Shown: positions 24,747 through 38,100, counted from the first letter of the stretch. The stretch is 64,000 nucleotides of DNA from Glebionis coronaria (GCA_025667525.1 CM046877.1:295054364-295118363); one strand, 5' to 3'. Notes: generated by a model from the letters alone, not told the origin. Numbers and translations: made by a program.

Positions 24747-26495
24747 TTGCCTTATCGGTGGAAGTCCGGGTAAATCTTTAGGAAATACCTCAGGAAATTC
24801 ACAAATAATAGGTACATCTTCCAATCGTTTCTCCCTAGACTCATTTCCGGTCACTTGAGCTAAGAATAACTCACAACCGTTCCTGATGTACTTTTGGACT
24901 TTAATACATGAAACGATTTTCAAACGGGATTCACCTCGACTACCATCAATTACTAACGTCCTATTCCTAAGAGGAATCTTAACCTTCTTCTCTACACATA
25001 AAATATTAGCATTATTCAACGGCAACCAATCCATACCAATAATAATATCAAAACTACCTAATTCTATCAACATCAAATCAATCGGAAAGGAATGGTTCAA
25101 GAGATTTAGAGAGCATCCTTCTAATAGTTTATTAGTTTTCACTAATTTACCATCAGCCAATTCCACCTCGTAACTGGTACTTATCTCAACAGGTTCAATA
25201 TCAATAAGGGCACTAAATTTAGTGGATACAAAGCTCCTATCGGCACCCGAATCGAATAAAGAAACAACATAATGATTGTTGAGTAAAAACGTACCGGTAA
25301 CGACATTCGGATCCTCTTTCTTCACCTCAATTGTTCCAAGTTGGTAGATACCACCCTGGGGGTTTCTTCCAGGTACAATCGCTTTCAACTTGGGGCATTC
25401 CGATTTCCTATGACCTTCTTCATTACAGTTGAAGCAAATGGTTCCCTTCTTACACCTTTCAACCTTGTGTCCAAGCTTTCCGCAATTTCGGCACTTCCAG
25501 CAGTCGCCAGCATGCCTCTTGTTGCCACACTTAGGACATCTATCATCGTTGTGCGGTGTGTTGTTGGTAAGAGCATTTGCATTCCCCTTTCTCTTGTTCT
25601 GACGGCGATTGAAATTCTTCCTATTATCACCTCTATCTACATGATCACCGTCTCCCTTTCTTTTCTCACCTACACGGGCTTCATCTTCCTTATCCTGAAT
25701 TATCTGTCCAATGAGTTGGTAAGCCATTCGAACAGCATCATCAATGGTCAGTGGTTTAGATGATGTCACGTCCCCCCGGATATTCCTGGTCAACCCTTTC
25801 ACATATTGCTCAATTCGGATCTCTTCGGGTTCAACCAATCGAGGACATAGCAAGGCCAACTCATGGAATCGGTTCGTGTAACTATCAATGTCCACACCTT
25901 TCATTCTCAGATGAATCAACTCTTGTTCTAACCTAATGATCACACTACGAGGACAAAACTCCAAAGTCATCCACTTCTTAATTTCAGCCCAAGGAGTAGC
26001 ATTAGCAGCATCAAGACCCATGAAAGCAATTCTCCCGTTCCACCAAGTCAACGCACGACCTTTAAGAGTAGCCATAGCAAAAGTCACCTTATCTTCCTCC
26101 TTACACTTACTAATCCTAAACACCGATTCAATCTTTTCAATCCACTGGCTTAGTCCTACAGCACCTTCAGTTCCATTAAAAGGTAGAGGTTCACACTTCA
26201 TGAACGTCACATAAGTACAGCCACCAACTTCAGGTGCATTCGTTCCAAGTCCTCCTACATTTCCTCCAGCATTAGCATTCACATTATTAGCATTCACATT
26301 CACATTAGTACCGCCAATTCCACTACCGCCAGCTCCACTACCGCCAGCTCCACTACCGCCAGCTCCACTACCGCCAGCTCCACTACCGCCAGCTTCATTT
26401 CTAGCATTTGCCATAAATTCAGTCATAGATGCGGTAACTTGCTCCGTAATAATCCTACGTACATCATCCTCAGTCACAGCCTTCTTGGGCGGCAT
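24726..26495 (-). pseudogene. Tekay-like gag with zinc knuckles and aspartic protease
   Basis: I choose the Met at 26495 (MPPKKAVTEDDVRR), 12 codons inside the longest frame, because family proteins begin this way. A (GGSGA)n tract from a 15-bp repeat lies at ~26318-26400. The gag core follows ('LTWWNGRIAFMG', 'EFCPRSV'). Cys-rich knuckles run CPKCG, CRNCGKLGHKVERC and CFNCNEEGHRKSEC. The protease motif is 'SLFDSGADRSFVS'. It ends in frame 19 bases before the pol frame; one C lost after codons for QVEF explains the break. It supplies capsid and maturation protease. Confidence 0.92.
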
Positions 26496-26784
26496 AGTTC
26501 TATAATTCCACAATTTCAAAGTATTAAGCATTCACTTAACAAAGGATTCATATAATATGGATTGAATTTATAATCAAGATACAAATAAGGCACAATATGG
26601 AATTCAAGACAAGATACATATTTCATTCGATCTGAAACAAAAGTATTGTCTTAGTACATCCCATATCAAAGTTCTAACACTATATACACTCAAAATTCGT
26701 ACCAAGTCTATCACTAACAAGTCGGTTCGGTCAAAGCTACAAAAGCACAAAAGATATAAAGGTCACTACTAAACACAGACTGGT

Positions 26785-27870
26785 CTACTGAGAACCGCTA
26801 GATGGTCCATCATCCATCGTCTTCTGAATCTTCGTCGGACGATCACTAGACACATCTTCAGCTGGGCGCTTACGGATTACTCCTCTTTCAACCATGTCAG
26901 CATAAAATCTACTATTCCATCCCACATATATATTCAACTCCTTTTCGGCTTTCTCACGCATCGCACGAGCTACACTCAACTAAATCTCCATAGTATTCAC
27001 CTTTCTCTTCATTTCAACATACTCACCATTTTCCAACACCGATAACCTCCTAAAAGCCTCATTCAATCCACGCTCTACATCACTCAAATCCAAACTAAGC
27101 AATTCTCGCTCTTTCTCGCCAATCTTAGCCTTCGACTCCAAATAAGCAACCTGAGTCTGAACAACACCTAATCCAACCTCTGTCATACAACTCTTAACAC
27201 GGGAAGCATCTAGATCACGTCTCAAGGCCCATGGTGCAAGACCATCAATATGAGTAGCCTCTCGAGTACTAGACGACTCTCCTATCTCACGTCTACGAGT
27301 AGCAATACCATCCGTACCGTCAGGTGCATCATCATCCTCATCCTCCTCTGATTCAGAATCAGATTCAGATGATTCAGACATTTTGTCCCTAGGTAACTCA
27401 TCCTCAGAATCAGACAAACAAACTGGTGGGGGCAAAGGCTCGCCCTCTGGAACATCATACAGATAAATAAGCTCAGCTTCCTCATCGTCATCGACCTCAA
27501 CAACTATACCTACATCCTCCTCGACATCCTCGTCGTCAATCTCATCATCTAAATCATCTAACCCAATCTCATCATCGTTCTCAATATCAGCATTCTCAAT
27601 CTCCACATTCTCAATATCCACATTCTCAATATCCACATTCTCAATATCCACATTCTCAATATCCGCATTCTCAATCTCATTCTCTACCAAGTCAATCTGA
27701 GGGGCAAACTGATCTCCTAGTCCTAACTCGGGCTCGGGATCCTCAAATGGTTCCTCCTCATCATCGATATCAAAATCTACTAAGTCTAAATAAGGATCAT
27801 CTTCTATATTAGGTTCGGGAATAGCATGGTTTTCTACAGGAATATTAGGGCCAGCCATGACAATCTGCAT
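26785..27870 (-). pseudogene. Acidic ORF upstream of gag in the Tekay-like element (unknown function)
   Basis: The frame starts at ATG 27870 (MQIVMAGPNIP) between primer site and gag, same strand as gag-pol. The first ~200 residues are strongly acidic, with a 15-bp repeat coding DIENV units (27575-27680) and a Ser/Glu/Asp tract. The last third is charged and helical ('LESKAKIGEKERELL'). A TAG at 26980-26982 is in frame; the rest ends 'MDDGPSSGSQ' at 26785. I recognise no domain. Extra ORFs before gag are known from Ogre-type elements but are not what I expect in Tekay elements. It could be a family-specific gene or captured host sequence. Confidence 0.6.
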
Positions 27871-28150
27871 TTATATATATATATCTCGTATTAGGATAAC
27901 ATACTAGTTAAACAATTACATAATGAAATCACGATATATACATATATATAAATTAAATTATATATATCAAAATATATATCTTCTCAATAGGGCTTGTTGG
28001 TAACGTTGGAGATCTATGGCACCGTTATAGTCAAAAGATTTTTCAAATATTTTCTTAAATGTTAATCGTCAAAAGATTTTGAAAAGTTTTGTTCAAAACC
28101 TTGGTTTTTAAAATCTTTTGTTCTCTACAACGAGAGCTCTGGTACCAAAC
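27871..28150 (-). other. Leader and primer binding site of Tekay-like element
   Basis: On the - strand TGGTACCAGAGCTC begins at 28147, three bases inside the LTR edge at 28151. It resembles the initiator-Met site TGGTATCAGAGC with one change. The remaining leader is AT-rich with TATATA runs. Confidence 0.75.
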
Positions 28151-29864
28151 TGTAACACTCTCATTTTTCGTATCGGTACAGCGGAAGGGTCTTTCAGAGT
28201 GTTACGGGATAGCACAATAACTCCAATCATAGACAACACATAAAAATGGTTGTACAAGGTTTAACAAACATTCATTCGATAAAAAGTTTAAAAGCGTACA
28301 ACAGGTCCCAAATTATACAGGTCATTTAGTTTACAAAACATAGATCGAATGAACATTTTTAATATTAAGTGTGGGCAATCAGAGTCGATCTCCATCCGGA
28401 TTACCTTCAAGCACCTGAGATAAAAACATGCAAAAATCATATCAGCGAATACCGAGTGAATTCATAGAGTTTAATGAAAACCGTTATATAAAAACAATCA
28501 TTTACAATCATTTAAAATCAGAACACAAGTATAATATCGGAAGTAAGTCCTTATATTGCTAGTCAGGCAATATATATCAAGCGTACATCTGAAACCGTCC
28601 ATGAGACCGTAGTCTCTATATTACCATGATAAGTAATATATTCATTGTTAATAATGTCGTTATTATGTATAGGATACATTTTTATTTGGATTAGGATTAT
28701 TATTAGCCGCATGCCATTGTTACCTTACTGTGAAAACAGCGGGCCGCGAACCCGACAAACAATTTGCCCATCTAAGTTAGCGTGTCGTCACAAAAATCAC
28801 GCTATGGAATCTTCTCATACATAACTTCGCTTACCAATCAATGTGGTACGACGGGGATCAACCGTCAAGGCGCGAACTGGGGTGATCTTCCCCAAATAGT
28901 ACTATCAAATGCATAAGCGTCTACCAAATCCCGGTAGTTCACAATTCTGGCTAATGGGACTTTAAGTGACATAACCTAACTACTAATAATCCTTTTAGTC
29001 TCGTTTATAGGGTCATAGCATCATTCGGGTCCATCTCATTTAGCATACAATCGGGACTACTTGTGTTCTATTTTTATAAAAATCTAGCATGTTATCTCCC
29101 TCGCGGGTTTACAAATCATTTTATAAAACATTTAAAAGAGTGCGAGGCTATGAACTCACGTTGTTAATGAAAGGCGGATTATCGGCTACGGGCGTGCTTC
29201 GGTCACGGAAACCTATATAAATAATAATCAGTCTTAGACTCGGTCCAATGACTTTTATCAAAATAACAATATACATATGATGATTTTGTACATATGATGA
29301 TGATCAAGTGGGTTTATACATCCTTGTTTACTCATTTTAGTGTTTACGTTTTGGTAACATTTTACTAGTTCACTAGTTTTACCGATTTTACCTATTTTAA
29401 GTCCATTAAGCCTTGTATAAGTTCTTTAACTTGTTTTTATCCATTTTATACCTATATGATCAGTATATATACTTTTCATGTTGGGCCCAAATGGGTTAAG
29501 CCCAATAAGCTCTTTTTATAAGTTTTTATCTTATTAAGTCCAATTATTAGTCTAATGTGTTTAGTTAGCTAGTAAATGTCCGTAATTCTTATAGTTCGGG
29601 TTTTATCAGTTTTTACTTGACTTAGTTATCTATACATCAGTATATGACTTTTATAAACTTTACATTAGACGGGTTTGGTTGTCTAAGTTTTATTTGGCGA
29701 AAAACGTTAATTTTACGGCGATAGCCGAAAAAGTCGTAAAAATCAAGTTTATAGTTTTTATTACTTATAAATATTATTTTTACCACCATTTATATAATTT
29801 ACCCATTTAATTAACCTTTTATACATTTATATAAATAAGTTTTATAAGTTAGTGGGTTTATATT

Positions 29865-30609
29865 TGAAAGTCCCTAATCAATGCAAGAAACCCTAATCTT
29901 AACTTAATCAACACAAGGTATTACTTTTCAAACGTAATCTTATTATTGTATAATAAAGAATTACAAGTGTTATGGATAACACCGTTTGATGACAATGTGT
30001 TGTGCACACTTTGAACAACAATAAACCTTAACTTATGAATACAGTCGTAGCTGTTTGATTCACTAAGTTATACGCACTAATGTTCTTAATATCTCAAAGT
30101 GTTAAACATTAATGCAAGGATACACATCCTATTTATAGTGTTACGAGTTTGACTTGAACAGTACTTGATGTCGACTACACAAGCTTTTACAAGTTCCCAC
30201 ATCAGTCACATGATGTCCTTCTATTCTTGGTAGTCTTCCATTATGCTTTAAGGAACAGTTGTCAAAAACAGTTTCCTTATTCTTCATATTCTCGAACACA
30301 CAAATGGCATGTCCAAAGTGTGCTGAGAGTTATCAGGGTATTGCCACCCCTGTTAACTCTCAACCCCTCAGAGTCCCTAATACATCTTGGCTGTTATCCA
30401 TCACAGCCAAGGAGTATGTCTTCAGGTAATCTTCGACTTCCCTGACAATGTCTCTGACATGGACTCCTCTGAGGTTGCTCACAGAGACTTGGATCTCTGT
30501 GAGTCTTGCGAAACTTGCCTGTCTCCTAGGCACAGGCAAGCGACTATCTATCAGCCTAATTATGTTTAAATCAATGAACAGGGAATCTAACAAGTTTAGA
30601 TTCCCAACA
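29865..30609 (-). repeat. 3' LTR of copia 2 (745 bp)
   Basis: TGAAAGTCCC to TTCCCAACA on the + strand. A TATA box (CTATAAATAGG) on the - strand is at ~30127-30137. It differs from the other LTR at about five places, such as ~30263, 30296, 30347 and ~30540-30556. Confidence 0.95.
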
Positions 30610-30620
30610 ATCTCCCCCTA
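30610..30620 (-). promoter_or_regulatory. Polypurine tract of copia 2
   Basis: TAGGGGGAGAT on the - strand ends at the LTR start TGTTGGG. The stretch 30621-30798 between it and the third ORF shows nothing else. Confidence 0.8.
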
Positions 30621-30798
30621 TTTAAACATAAATAATGCTAGATCTAACTAAGTTAAGGTAAGTGAGTTTAACAGCTTCTTCTTACACATAACAGATCTAA
30701 ACAAACATACCTCATGATTTTATTAAGACTTAAAGAAAATTACAAGTTCAATACATAAGTTAAATAAAAGATGAAGGTAAAAAGGGCTGATACTATCT

Positions 30799-33050
30799 TC
30801 AATAGTCATCATTTTTGATTCTTTCTTCAGCTTCGGCCACATCTAATCTGTTATCAATTTCATCCTGCAAAGTCTTTGCAAACTTCTTGGAATACTCTGA
30901 GTTGATCTTGAGACACTTCTTGTGACAGAGTAGCTGAATAGTTGAGGCCAGGCACAGCTCATCTTCCCTCTGAAAAGCATATTGGCAGGCTTTGTTCATA
31001 AACGCCATTCCTCTTTCAGGCACTGAGTATGTCTGACCATCAACAGGGCCAACGATACCATTAGGAAGGATCAGATCCCTGTGCATGCCATCCACACGAA
31101 CATCTTCAGTAACAAAAGTTTCATTAATGATTTGGGAAATTCTTCTTCTTTTGTTGCCTGTCTTTGGGGGTCCTTGTTCGAAAAGCTGTGGTGGGGGATC
31201 AATCTTGAGTTTGGCAGCTGTTTCCTTGATCCAGTTAAACTTAGCCTTAAGAGTTTTAAGCAGAAGGAAATTTGCCTGTCCAGACTTTTTGGCAGCTAAG
31301 GCTTCGAGTTCAAACCATTCTGATAACCCAAGTGTTTTTAACCTGAAGTTGTCAAACACATCCATATTCCTCTGTTGATTATCCCTCCATAAGATCATCT
31401 GTGGGGTGTTTGTGGATTTGTGAATGGTGTATCTAAACTTGGTTATCTTGCCAGCAGCATACCTGTTGTTCACGCAGGCATCATAGTCAGCTTTGACTTT
31501 CTTTAAGGCCTCAGCGCGTTTAAGTTCCATTTCCCTCAACCTTTGTTTTTGTTTTTCCCTTTCAGGTGGTGTCATCTTCCTCAGAGTAGCTTCATTTAAT
31601 TCTTTGGCTGCCTTGAGCTCATTTAGTCTTTTGAATTCTTCAGCATGTTGCTCTATTTCTTCAGGCGTTAAAGGACTCTCATTGGAAGGTGTAAAGGTTG
31701 AAAAGTGGGAAAGGTCTGTTGTGGATCCTCCTGTCTCTAGCATCGCAGCTATCTTCTTAAGTTTGGTGTCAGTATCAACCAGAACTATTTCTTTACCTTT
31801 CTTTGAGACAGAGGACTCCACACTTATGTTTTTCAAATCATCAGCTCTTTTGAGGAACGCTGTCTGAGCCTGATTTTGAATAGATTTTGGTAGGGAGCTC
31901 ACAGTGAATTAAGTTTCTTGGCCGCTGGTTCATCATCATCCTCAGGCTTGCTGATGTTAACTAAGATCATGGATTTAGATGAGTCAGCTCCATCTTGTGT
32001 TTGTTGCTCCCCCTGAGTCTGATCCTCATCATCATGTACTATAACTGGTGTGATGACCTGAAGAGGAACAGGTGTTGTTGAAGGATTGGCTGAAGATGAG
32101 CCTTGTTCAGCAGATGCAAGGCTGAGTGTAGCATTCTTCTCCCCCTCACGTTCATCCTTACTTCTCTTATGCTTGGATGAACGTGCCTGAAATCTTCTTG
32201 AAATCTGCTCCACAGAGGCAGCCATGGCACGCTGTCTTTTTCTTGACGCCCTGGCAATCTTCAGCAATAGGTTGGCATTGGCATTGGTATTTGCCTGAAC
32301 ACGCCTGACAATAAAACCAGCATGGTTGTATTGCCTGTTGCGCACTGCATTGAAGTGCATGTTCATGTTGTTTTCTTGTTCATGGAACAAAGCAGGGACA
32401 ACTGAGTCAATTGCATTCTTGATTCGTGTCGAGAGATGACTTAGTCCCTGGGCCACACCTTTTCTTGCACCCTCCTGAATAGGCTCAGTGACAGCCTCAG
32501 TCACAGCCTTCTTTATAATGCCTGGAAAAGTGACAGTAAAATTGTGCATCTCTGACTTGATCACGTCCAGCTTCCTTGATAAGCGCTCAATATCAGATTG
32601 ATGATGTGCTGGCTGAAGATTCTTGATATTGAGGCTTTGTTGAGCAAAATCATCCTCCCTTGGAATCAAGTCGAAGTTGGTCTGGGTAGGATGATCAAAC
32701 AAGAGGAATTCAGCTGTTGGATCATATGTTGGTCTTTGGAAGACTGTTGTTGCAGATGTAGCAGAGTTTTGTGTGTCAACAGCTTCCTTGAGAGGAGAAG
32801 TCTTGTCATCTTCTTTAGGAGGAGAGGCTGACAGCTGGTCATCCTCATCTTCTTCCTCCTCTTCATCAAACATTCCCTCAGGGAATTCATCTTCAGGCAT
32901 GGGTTCAAACTCAGCGACATAATCTTCTACAGAAAGCATATCTTCATCAGCATTGAGCACAAGTTCTTCTTCATTTGTAATGTCCTGAGTTATTGTTTCA
33001 GCCTCCTTTTCATGTACCTGAGGTTCTTTGACTGGCTGTACAATTTCAGC
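30799..33050 (-). pseudogene. copia 2 third ORF, exon 2 (one frameshift)
   Basis: Begins at 33050 directly after a CAG acceptor (ACAAACTTGCAG). The first half (383 residues) is acidic, then basic ('ARASRKRQRAMAASVEQ', 'SSKHKRSKDEREGE'), and ends at a TGA at 31899-31901. The second half (367 residues, 'LPKSIQNQAQTAFLKRADD' onward) overlaps that stop in another frame, so I read a one-base shift. The second half is rich in charged helices ('LREMELKRAEALKKVKADYD') and ends 'AEERIKNDDY'. I see no membrane span or signal peptide, so nothing supports an envelope role directly. Function unknown. Confidence 0.7.
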
Positions 33051-33671
33051 CTGCAAGTTTGTTGTAATTAGTAACAGGGGAAAATATAAAGTGAATGGTC
33101 GCCATTTCGCTGTCCCAGAGAGGCTGAGGGTGATTACTCAGCCACTCCAAAGGATAAATCCTTGGGATTCTTTTAAGTGTGAATGAAGTGTGGTTAATGG
33201 TCGCCATTCGCTGCCCCTAGGAAAGCTGAGTGTGATTATTCAGCCCCCCCAAAAGGTAAAAACCTTTGGGACTCTTTTGATTGTGAAACATATGTTGTTT
33301 AATGATCGCCATTCGCTGCCCCTAGGAAAGCTGAGTGTGATTATTCAGCCCCCCAAAAAGGTAAAACCTTTGGGACTCTTTTAAGAGGGAACCAAGAGGC
33401 TGTGTGGAGTACAGCCATCAAGGTTGAGACATTAATGTATTCAGGTTGTTGTTAGCCTGAATACTGTCTAGAGGGTTCAGGGTCATCGGGGTGCTTTATA
33501 AACACAAATGAATCACTCCCTGGTGCAAAGACAGAGTGTACAGAAGTCTTAAAGTATTCTAAGTGTAATGACAGACTTCTATGGGTCGAGGATTACCCTA
33601 ACTTCACCACTCTCTCCTACAGACAAATGAGAGTGGTTGATTGTGAACCTCTAAAAATGTACACTGATTAC
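33051..33671 (-). other. Probable intron in the copia 2 third ORF, with a 3-copy repeat
   Basis: Donor CAG|GTAATC at 33671 and acceptor TTGCAG|GCT at 33051 bound 621 bp, and both exons join in phase 0. Without splicing the first ORF stops six codons past the donor. Inside are three ~104-bp tandem copies (about 33091-33390) around 'TGGTCGCCATTCGCTGCCCC' and 'GCTGAGTGTGATTATTCAGC'. Confidence 0.65.
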
Positions 33672-34814
33672 CTGTGAGATATCAACTTGGTTTGGCTGGT
33701 TTCCTGTAGTCTCTGCTGACCTAGAGACACTAGACGCCTGTTGTTTGTCAGCCAAAGATTCTGTATCCACAAGAGTATCTGGACCAGAGGCGGTGTCAAT
33801 CTTCTTTTCCTTGGCCTTACTAACAGCTTTAGGTTGGGAAGAAGAGGGGATTTTCTTCTTCTTTGGCTGTTGGCCAGATGAAGCCTTGGACTTAGTAGTG
33901 TGCTGCCCAGAGGTCAAAGACGTAGACTTGCAAGTGACACTAGAAGTATTCACCTTCTCAGAGGAAGGGAGCAAGGGCTTCTCAGCGTTGGGTACCTGGT
34001 TGGCCACGTTCAGCATGTGTGCAGTGACAGGGATATCCTCAGCTCCTATCTCCTTGTAGATGGCGCCTGTGATGCGATAGGGCTTCAGAGCTGTCAAGGC
34101 CTTGTTATGGTAATTCTCTCCCAGCAAACTCTCAAAGATCAGGGACAGGTAACGCACATAACAGATGTTCTTTTCCCTGACCTGATTCCGTCCTTTCAGT
34201 TGTTCTACCAGGTTTGAGAAAAGGATGCTTCCAAAATCGACATCAGCTCCCCAGATAAGTCCATATGCAATAGCCTGATGATTGGACGACATCTGATCCT
34301 GTGATCCCTGCATTCCACCCAGGGACTTCACAATGTGGGTGAAGAGGACACGCCACATAGGAGTAAAATACTTAATCTTCAGAGGGGCTTTGGCAAGGAC
34401 TTCAGCTGGTGTAAGGGCAGGGTTAACATCATGGCAGGGGTTTAGTGTGGCTAAGGCTTCCTTGACAGCCTTTTTGTCAACAGTCTTTAAGCATTCATCT
34501 CCATGTTTGAGTCCAGCCACACTAGAAAAATCATTGAGGGAAAAGGCAAAAGGATGTTCATTGCATGAAAGGCTAAATGTAATGGTGTCTTCAACTACTT
34601 CAGCAGAATACCAGAATTCCCTAAGGTATTCTTGGTAAAAGGTGGATGGAGATTTGGTGAAGGCTTCATTTAGGTCACAATTCTGCATGAAATTTACCAG
34701 ATCTGAGTAGGTGCTGTTTGGTGCCTTGATCCATCCAATGGCGTTGTTGGAGGCGATGATGCTCTCGTTGATCTCGAAGTTCACATTGGAGGCTTTTGGT
34801 ACGGGAAACGCCAT
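33672..34814 (-). CDS. copia 2 third ORF, exon 1 (unknown function)
   Basis: ATG at 34814 (MAFPVPKASNVNFEINES), open for 381 codons to the splice donor at 33671. The N-terminal ~250 residues are a globular-looking domain with 'YQEYLREFWYSAEV', 'FSLNDFSSVAGLKHGDECL' and 'PMWRVLFTHIVKSLGG'. I recognise this layout from uncharacterised proteins coded downstream of RNase H in Asteraceae copia elements. The last ~100 residues are Ser/Lys-rich and low in complexity. It starts 354 bp after the pol stop, so it would need its own or a spliced transcript. No stop or shift is visible in this exon. Confidence 0.65.
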
Positions 34815-35167
34815 TGATTTAAGGTTGAAGGAGAATGAAAATGGCGGATGGTTGAGAGAGATAAGAGTTTAGAGAGAGAAGATGATTTTTAGAATGGTGG
34901 TGGGTGAGAAGAGAAAGAAGACAATATATATTCAAACTAGAGTGAACAGTTATTCAACCGTATTAAATGCAAGGGCGAAAATGACTGCTCAAGTGGGTCC
35001 CCTTGACCTTTCAAAAAGTTTGTCTCCTCGTTATCCGAAAAATAAATGATTAAAAAATGTGAGAATGTTTTTTGCATTAACTTGGAAAGTAACTACCTAG
35101 TTTCATGTGAAAAACATTTAATAAAACATTTAATATAGAATCAATCATTTAATGAACACATTTAATA
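34815..35167 (-). other. Gap between copia 2 pol and third ORF
   Basis: No ORF or RNA gene. On the - strand a GAGAGAGAT tract just before the ATG at 34814 is a pyrimidine/purine-rich stretch that could be a promoter leader; I see no clear TATA box. Confidence 0.4.
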
Positions 35168-38100
35168 TCAAGCCACAGGCTTTGAGATATTGAGCATCCC
35201 TAGCTCAGCAACTAGTCTGTTGAATGTAGGTTCAGCCAAAGGCTTTGTAAAGATATCAGCTAGTTGCAGCTCTGTGGGAACAAAATGCAGCTCAATATCT
35301 CCCTTCATAATATGATCCCTGATAAAATGATACCTTATATCAATGTGTTTGGTTCGAGAGTGAAGAACAGGGTTGTTGGATATGGCAATGGCGCTGGTGT
35401 TGTCACAAAAGATTGGTACTTTGTCATACAAGATTTCATAGTCAGCCAATTGACTTTTCATCCAGAGCACCTGAGCACAACAGCTGGCTGCAGCGACATA
35501 TTCAGCTTCAGCTGAAGACATAGCCACAGAGTTTTGCTTCTTAGCACTCCATCCAACCAATTTTCCTCCTAGGATTTGACAGCTGCCTGAAGTACTTTTC
35601 CTGTCAATACAGCATCCAGCATAATCTGAATCTGGATAGGCCTTGAGATCAAAGCCTGATTCCTTTGGATACCATAGTCCTAGGGATGGTGTTCCTTTGA
35701 GATACCTGAAAATTCTCTTAACAGCCACTAGATGGGATTCTTTTGGGTTAGCTTGGTACCTTGCACAGAGACATGTGGAGAATTGGATATCTGGACGACT
35801 GGCTGTTAGATACATCAGTGACCCAATCATGCCTCTATATAAAGTCTCATTGACAGAGACCCCTGACTCATCAGGGCCCAAGTCATTGGGTGGAAGCATG
35901 GGGCATTTCACTGATGCACAATCAGCTAAGTCATATTTTTTAAGTAAATCCTTAACATACTTTTCTTGACAAATAGAAATTCTCTTAGGACATTGTTTAA
36001 TTTGAAAACCCAAAAAGTAAGTTAATTCACCCATCATACTCATCTCATATTTCTTGGTCATTAATTTAGCAAAACGTTTACTAAGATTGACATTTGTTGA
36101 CCCAAAGATAATATCATCCACATATATCTGCACAATGATGAAATCACTCTTGTCCTTGAAGGTAAAGAGTGTTTTATCAATAGAACCCCTGATAAATTTG
36201 TTTTCAGATAAGAAATTTGAAAGAGTTTCATACCATGCTCTTGGAGCTTGTTTCAGACCATACATTGCCTTGTGAAGTCTGTACACATGGTTGGGAAACT
36301 CGCTGTTCTCAAATCCTTCAGGTTGAGCAACATAGACTTCCTCAGCCAAATCACCATTGAGGAAGGCATTCTTTACATCCATCTGATAGACAGTGATGTT
36401 CATATAGGCAGCATAAGCAAGAAAGATTCTGATGGCCTCAAGTCTAGCAACAGGTGCAAAAGTTTCATCATAATCAATTCCTTCAGTCTGAGAGAATCCC
36501 TAAGCTACCAATCTTGCCTTGTTCCTGATGATGTTCCCAATCTCATCCATCTTATTTCTATAGATCCATCTAGTGCCTGTGATATTCTTTCCAGGTGGAG
36601 CTGGCACTAGTGTCCATACTTTGTTCCTTTTGAACTGATTGATTTCTTCTTGCATAGCAGCTACCCATCCATCTTCTACCAGAGCCTCAGCAACTCTTTT
36701 AGGTTCAATTTGAGAAAGAAATTCAGCAAATAGACATTCATTGGCTGAGGCTGACTCTGAGTCTTGGATTCGCTGTCTGGTTGTGACCCCTGCATTTGGT
36801 TCCCCAATAATGTTGACAAGAAGAATGTGTTGATCTCTTGACCACTTATTTTGAGGAGCTGGAGTTTCAAGAACAGGGGTACTTGAGGGCACAGCTGGTA
36901 CAATTTGAGTTTCATCCTGCTGACTAGGAGGGCTTTCTTCAAAGACTACTTTAGTGTTTGAGTCTTCTTCAGCCACATCAAGGGTAGCTATTTCATTATC
37001 AGTAGGAGAAACTTCAGAGGTTTGAAGAATTGGTGAGTCATCAATATCATGAGAAGGACCATCAGAGATTTGAGGTTCTTCTTCATCAAGTTCCTGAGAG
37101 GTAGGAACTTCTATGTTGTGAGTAGACAGAGGGTCAAAAGCAGGAACATAAGGAGTGAGAGTGTTGGAGTGGTGAAGACTGGTAGGTCTGGGTTCTGTGA
37201 ACTCATCACTTGGGAAAGAAATATTTTCATTAAAATCTACTTCATCACCCTCTGTTCCTTTCCTCTGTATGACTTCATCATCTTCATTAAATCTGACATG
37301 GAAAGTTTCTTCTACTTCTTGTCTTCTGATGTTGAATACTCTGAAGGCTTTGGCTGTTGGAGAGTATCCCAAAAAGAATCCATCATCAGCCTTTTCATCA
37401 AACTTTCCAAGTTTATCCCTGTAGTTATAAATAAACACAGGGCAACCAAACACATGAAAATAGCTGACGTCTGGAGATCTTTTTCTGAAAACTTCATAGG
37501 AGGTTTTGCCATGTCTTTTGACAATGATTGATCTGTTTTGAGTATAGCAGTCAGTGTGTACAGCTTCTCCCCAAAATTGCTTTGGTAAGGCTGCACCATT
37601 TAACATAGTTCTTGCTGCTTCAATCAGAGTCCTGTTTCTTCTCTCAGCCACACCATTTTGTTCAGGAGTGCCAGCTGAAGAGAAGTTCTGTGAAATCCCT
37701 TTTTCATCACAAAATGATTCAAGTTGATGATTCTTGAATTCTGTACCATTATCACTTCTTAGAGATTTGACTCTAACATCATTCATATTTTCAACCTGTC
37801 TGATGAAGGACATGATGGTATCAGCTGCATCACTTTTCCTTCTGAGGAAGAACACCCATGTATATCTTGAAAATTCATCAACTATGACCAAGGTGTATTT
37901 GTTGTGATTAATGGTTTGAGGTTTGACAGGCCCAAACAAGTCCATGTGAAGGAGATGTAAGCACTTGTCAATAGAGAATGATTCCCTAGTCTTGAATGAA
38001 GACCTGTGATGTTTTCCTTTGACACAGGCAGAACAAGTTTTGTCTTTGGAAAACATTACTGAAGGTAGACCAGCAACCAAGTTTTGAGTGGTTATCTTAT

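Noticed and set aside
30227..30651. Small ORFs duplicated at 41549-42051
   Set aside because: They lie in the copia 2 LTRs and are duplicated with them.
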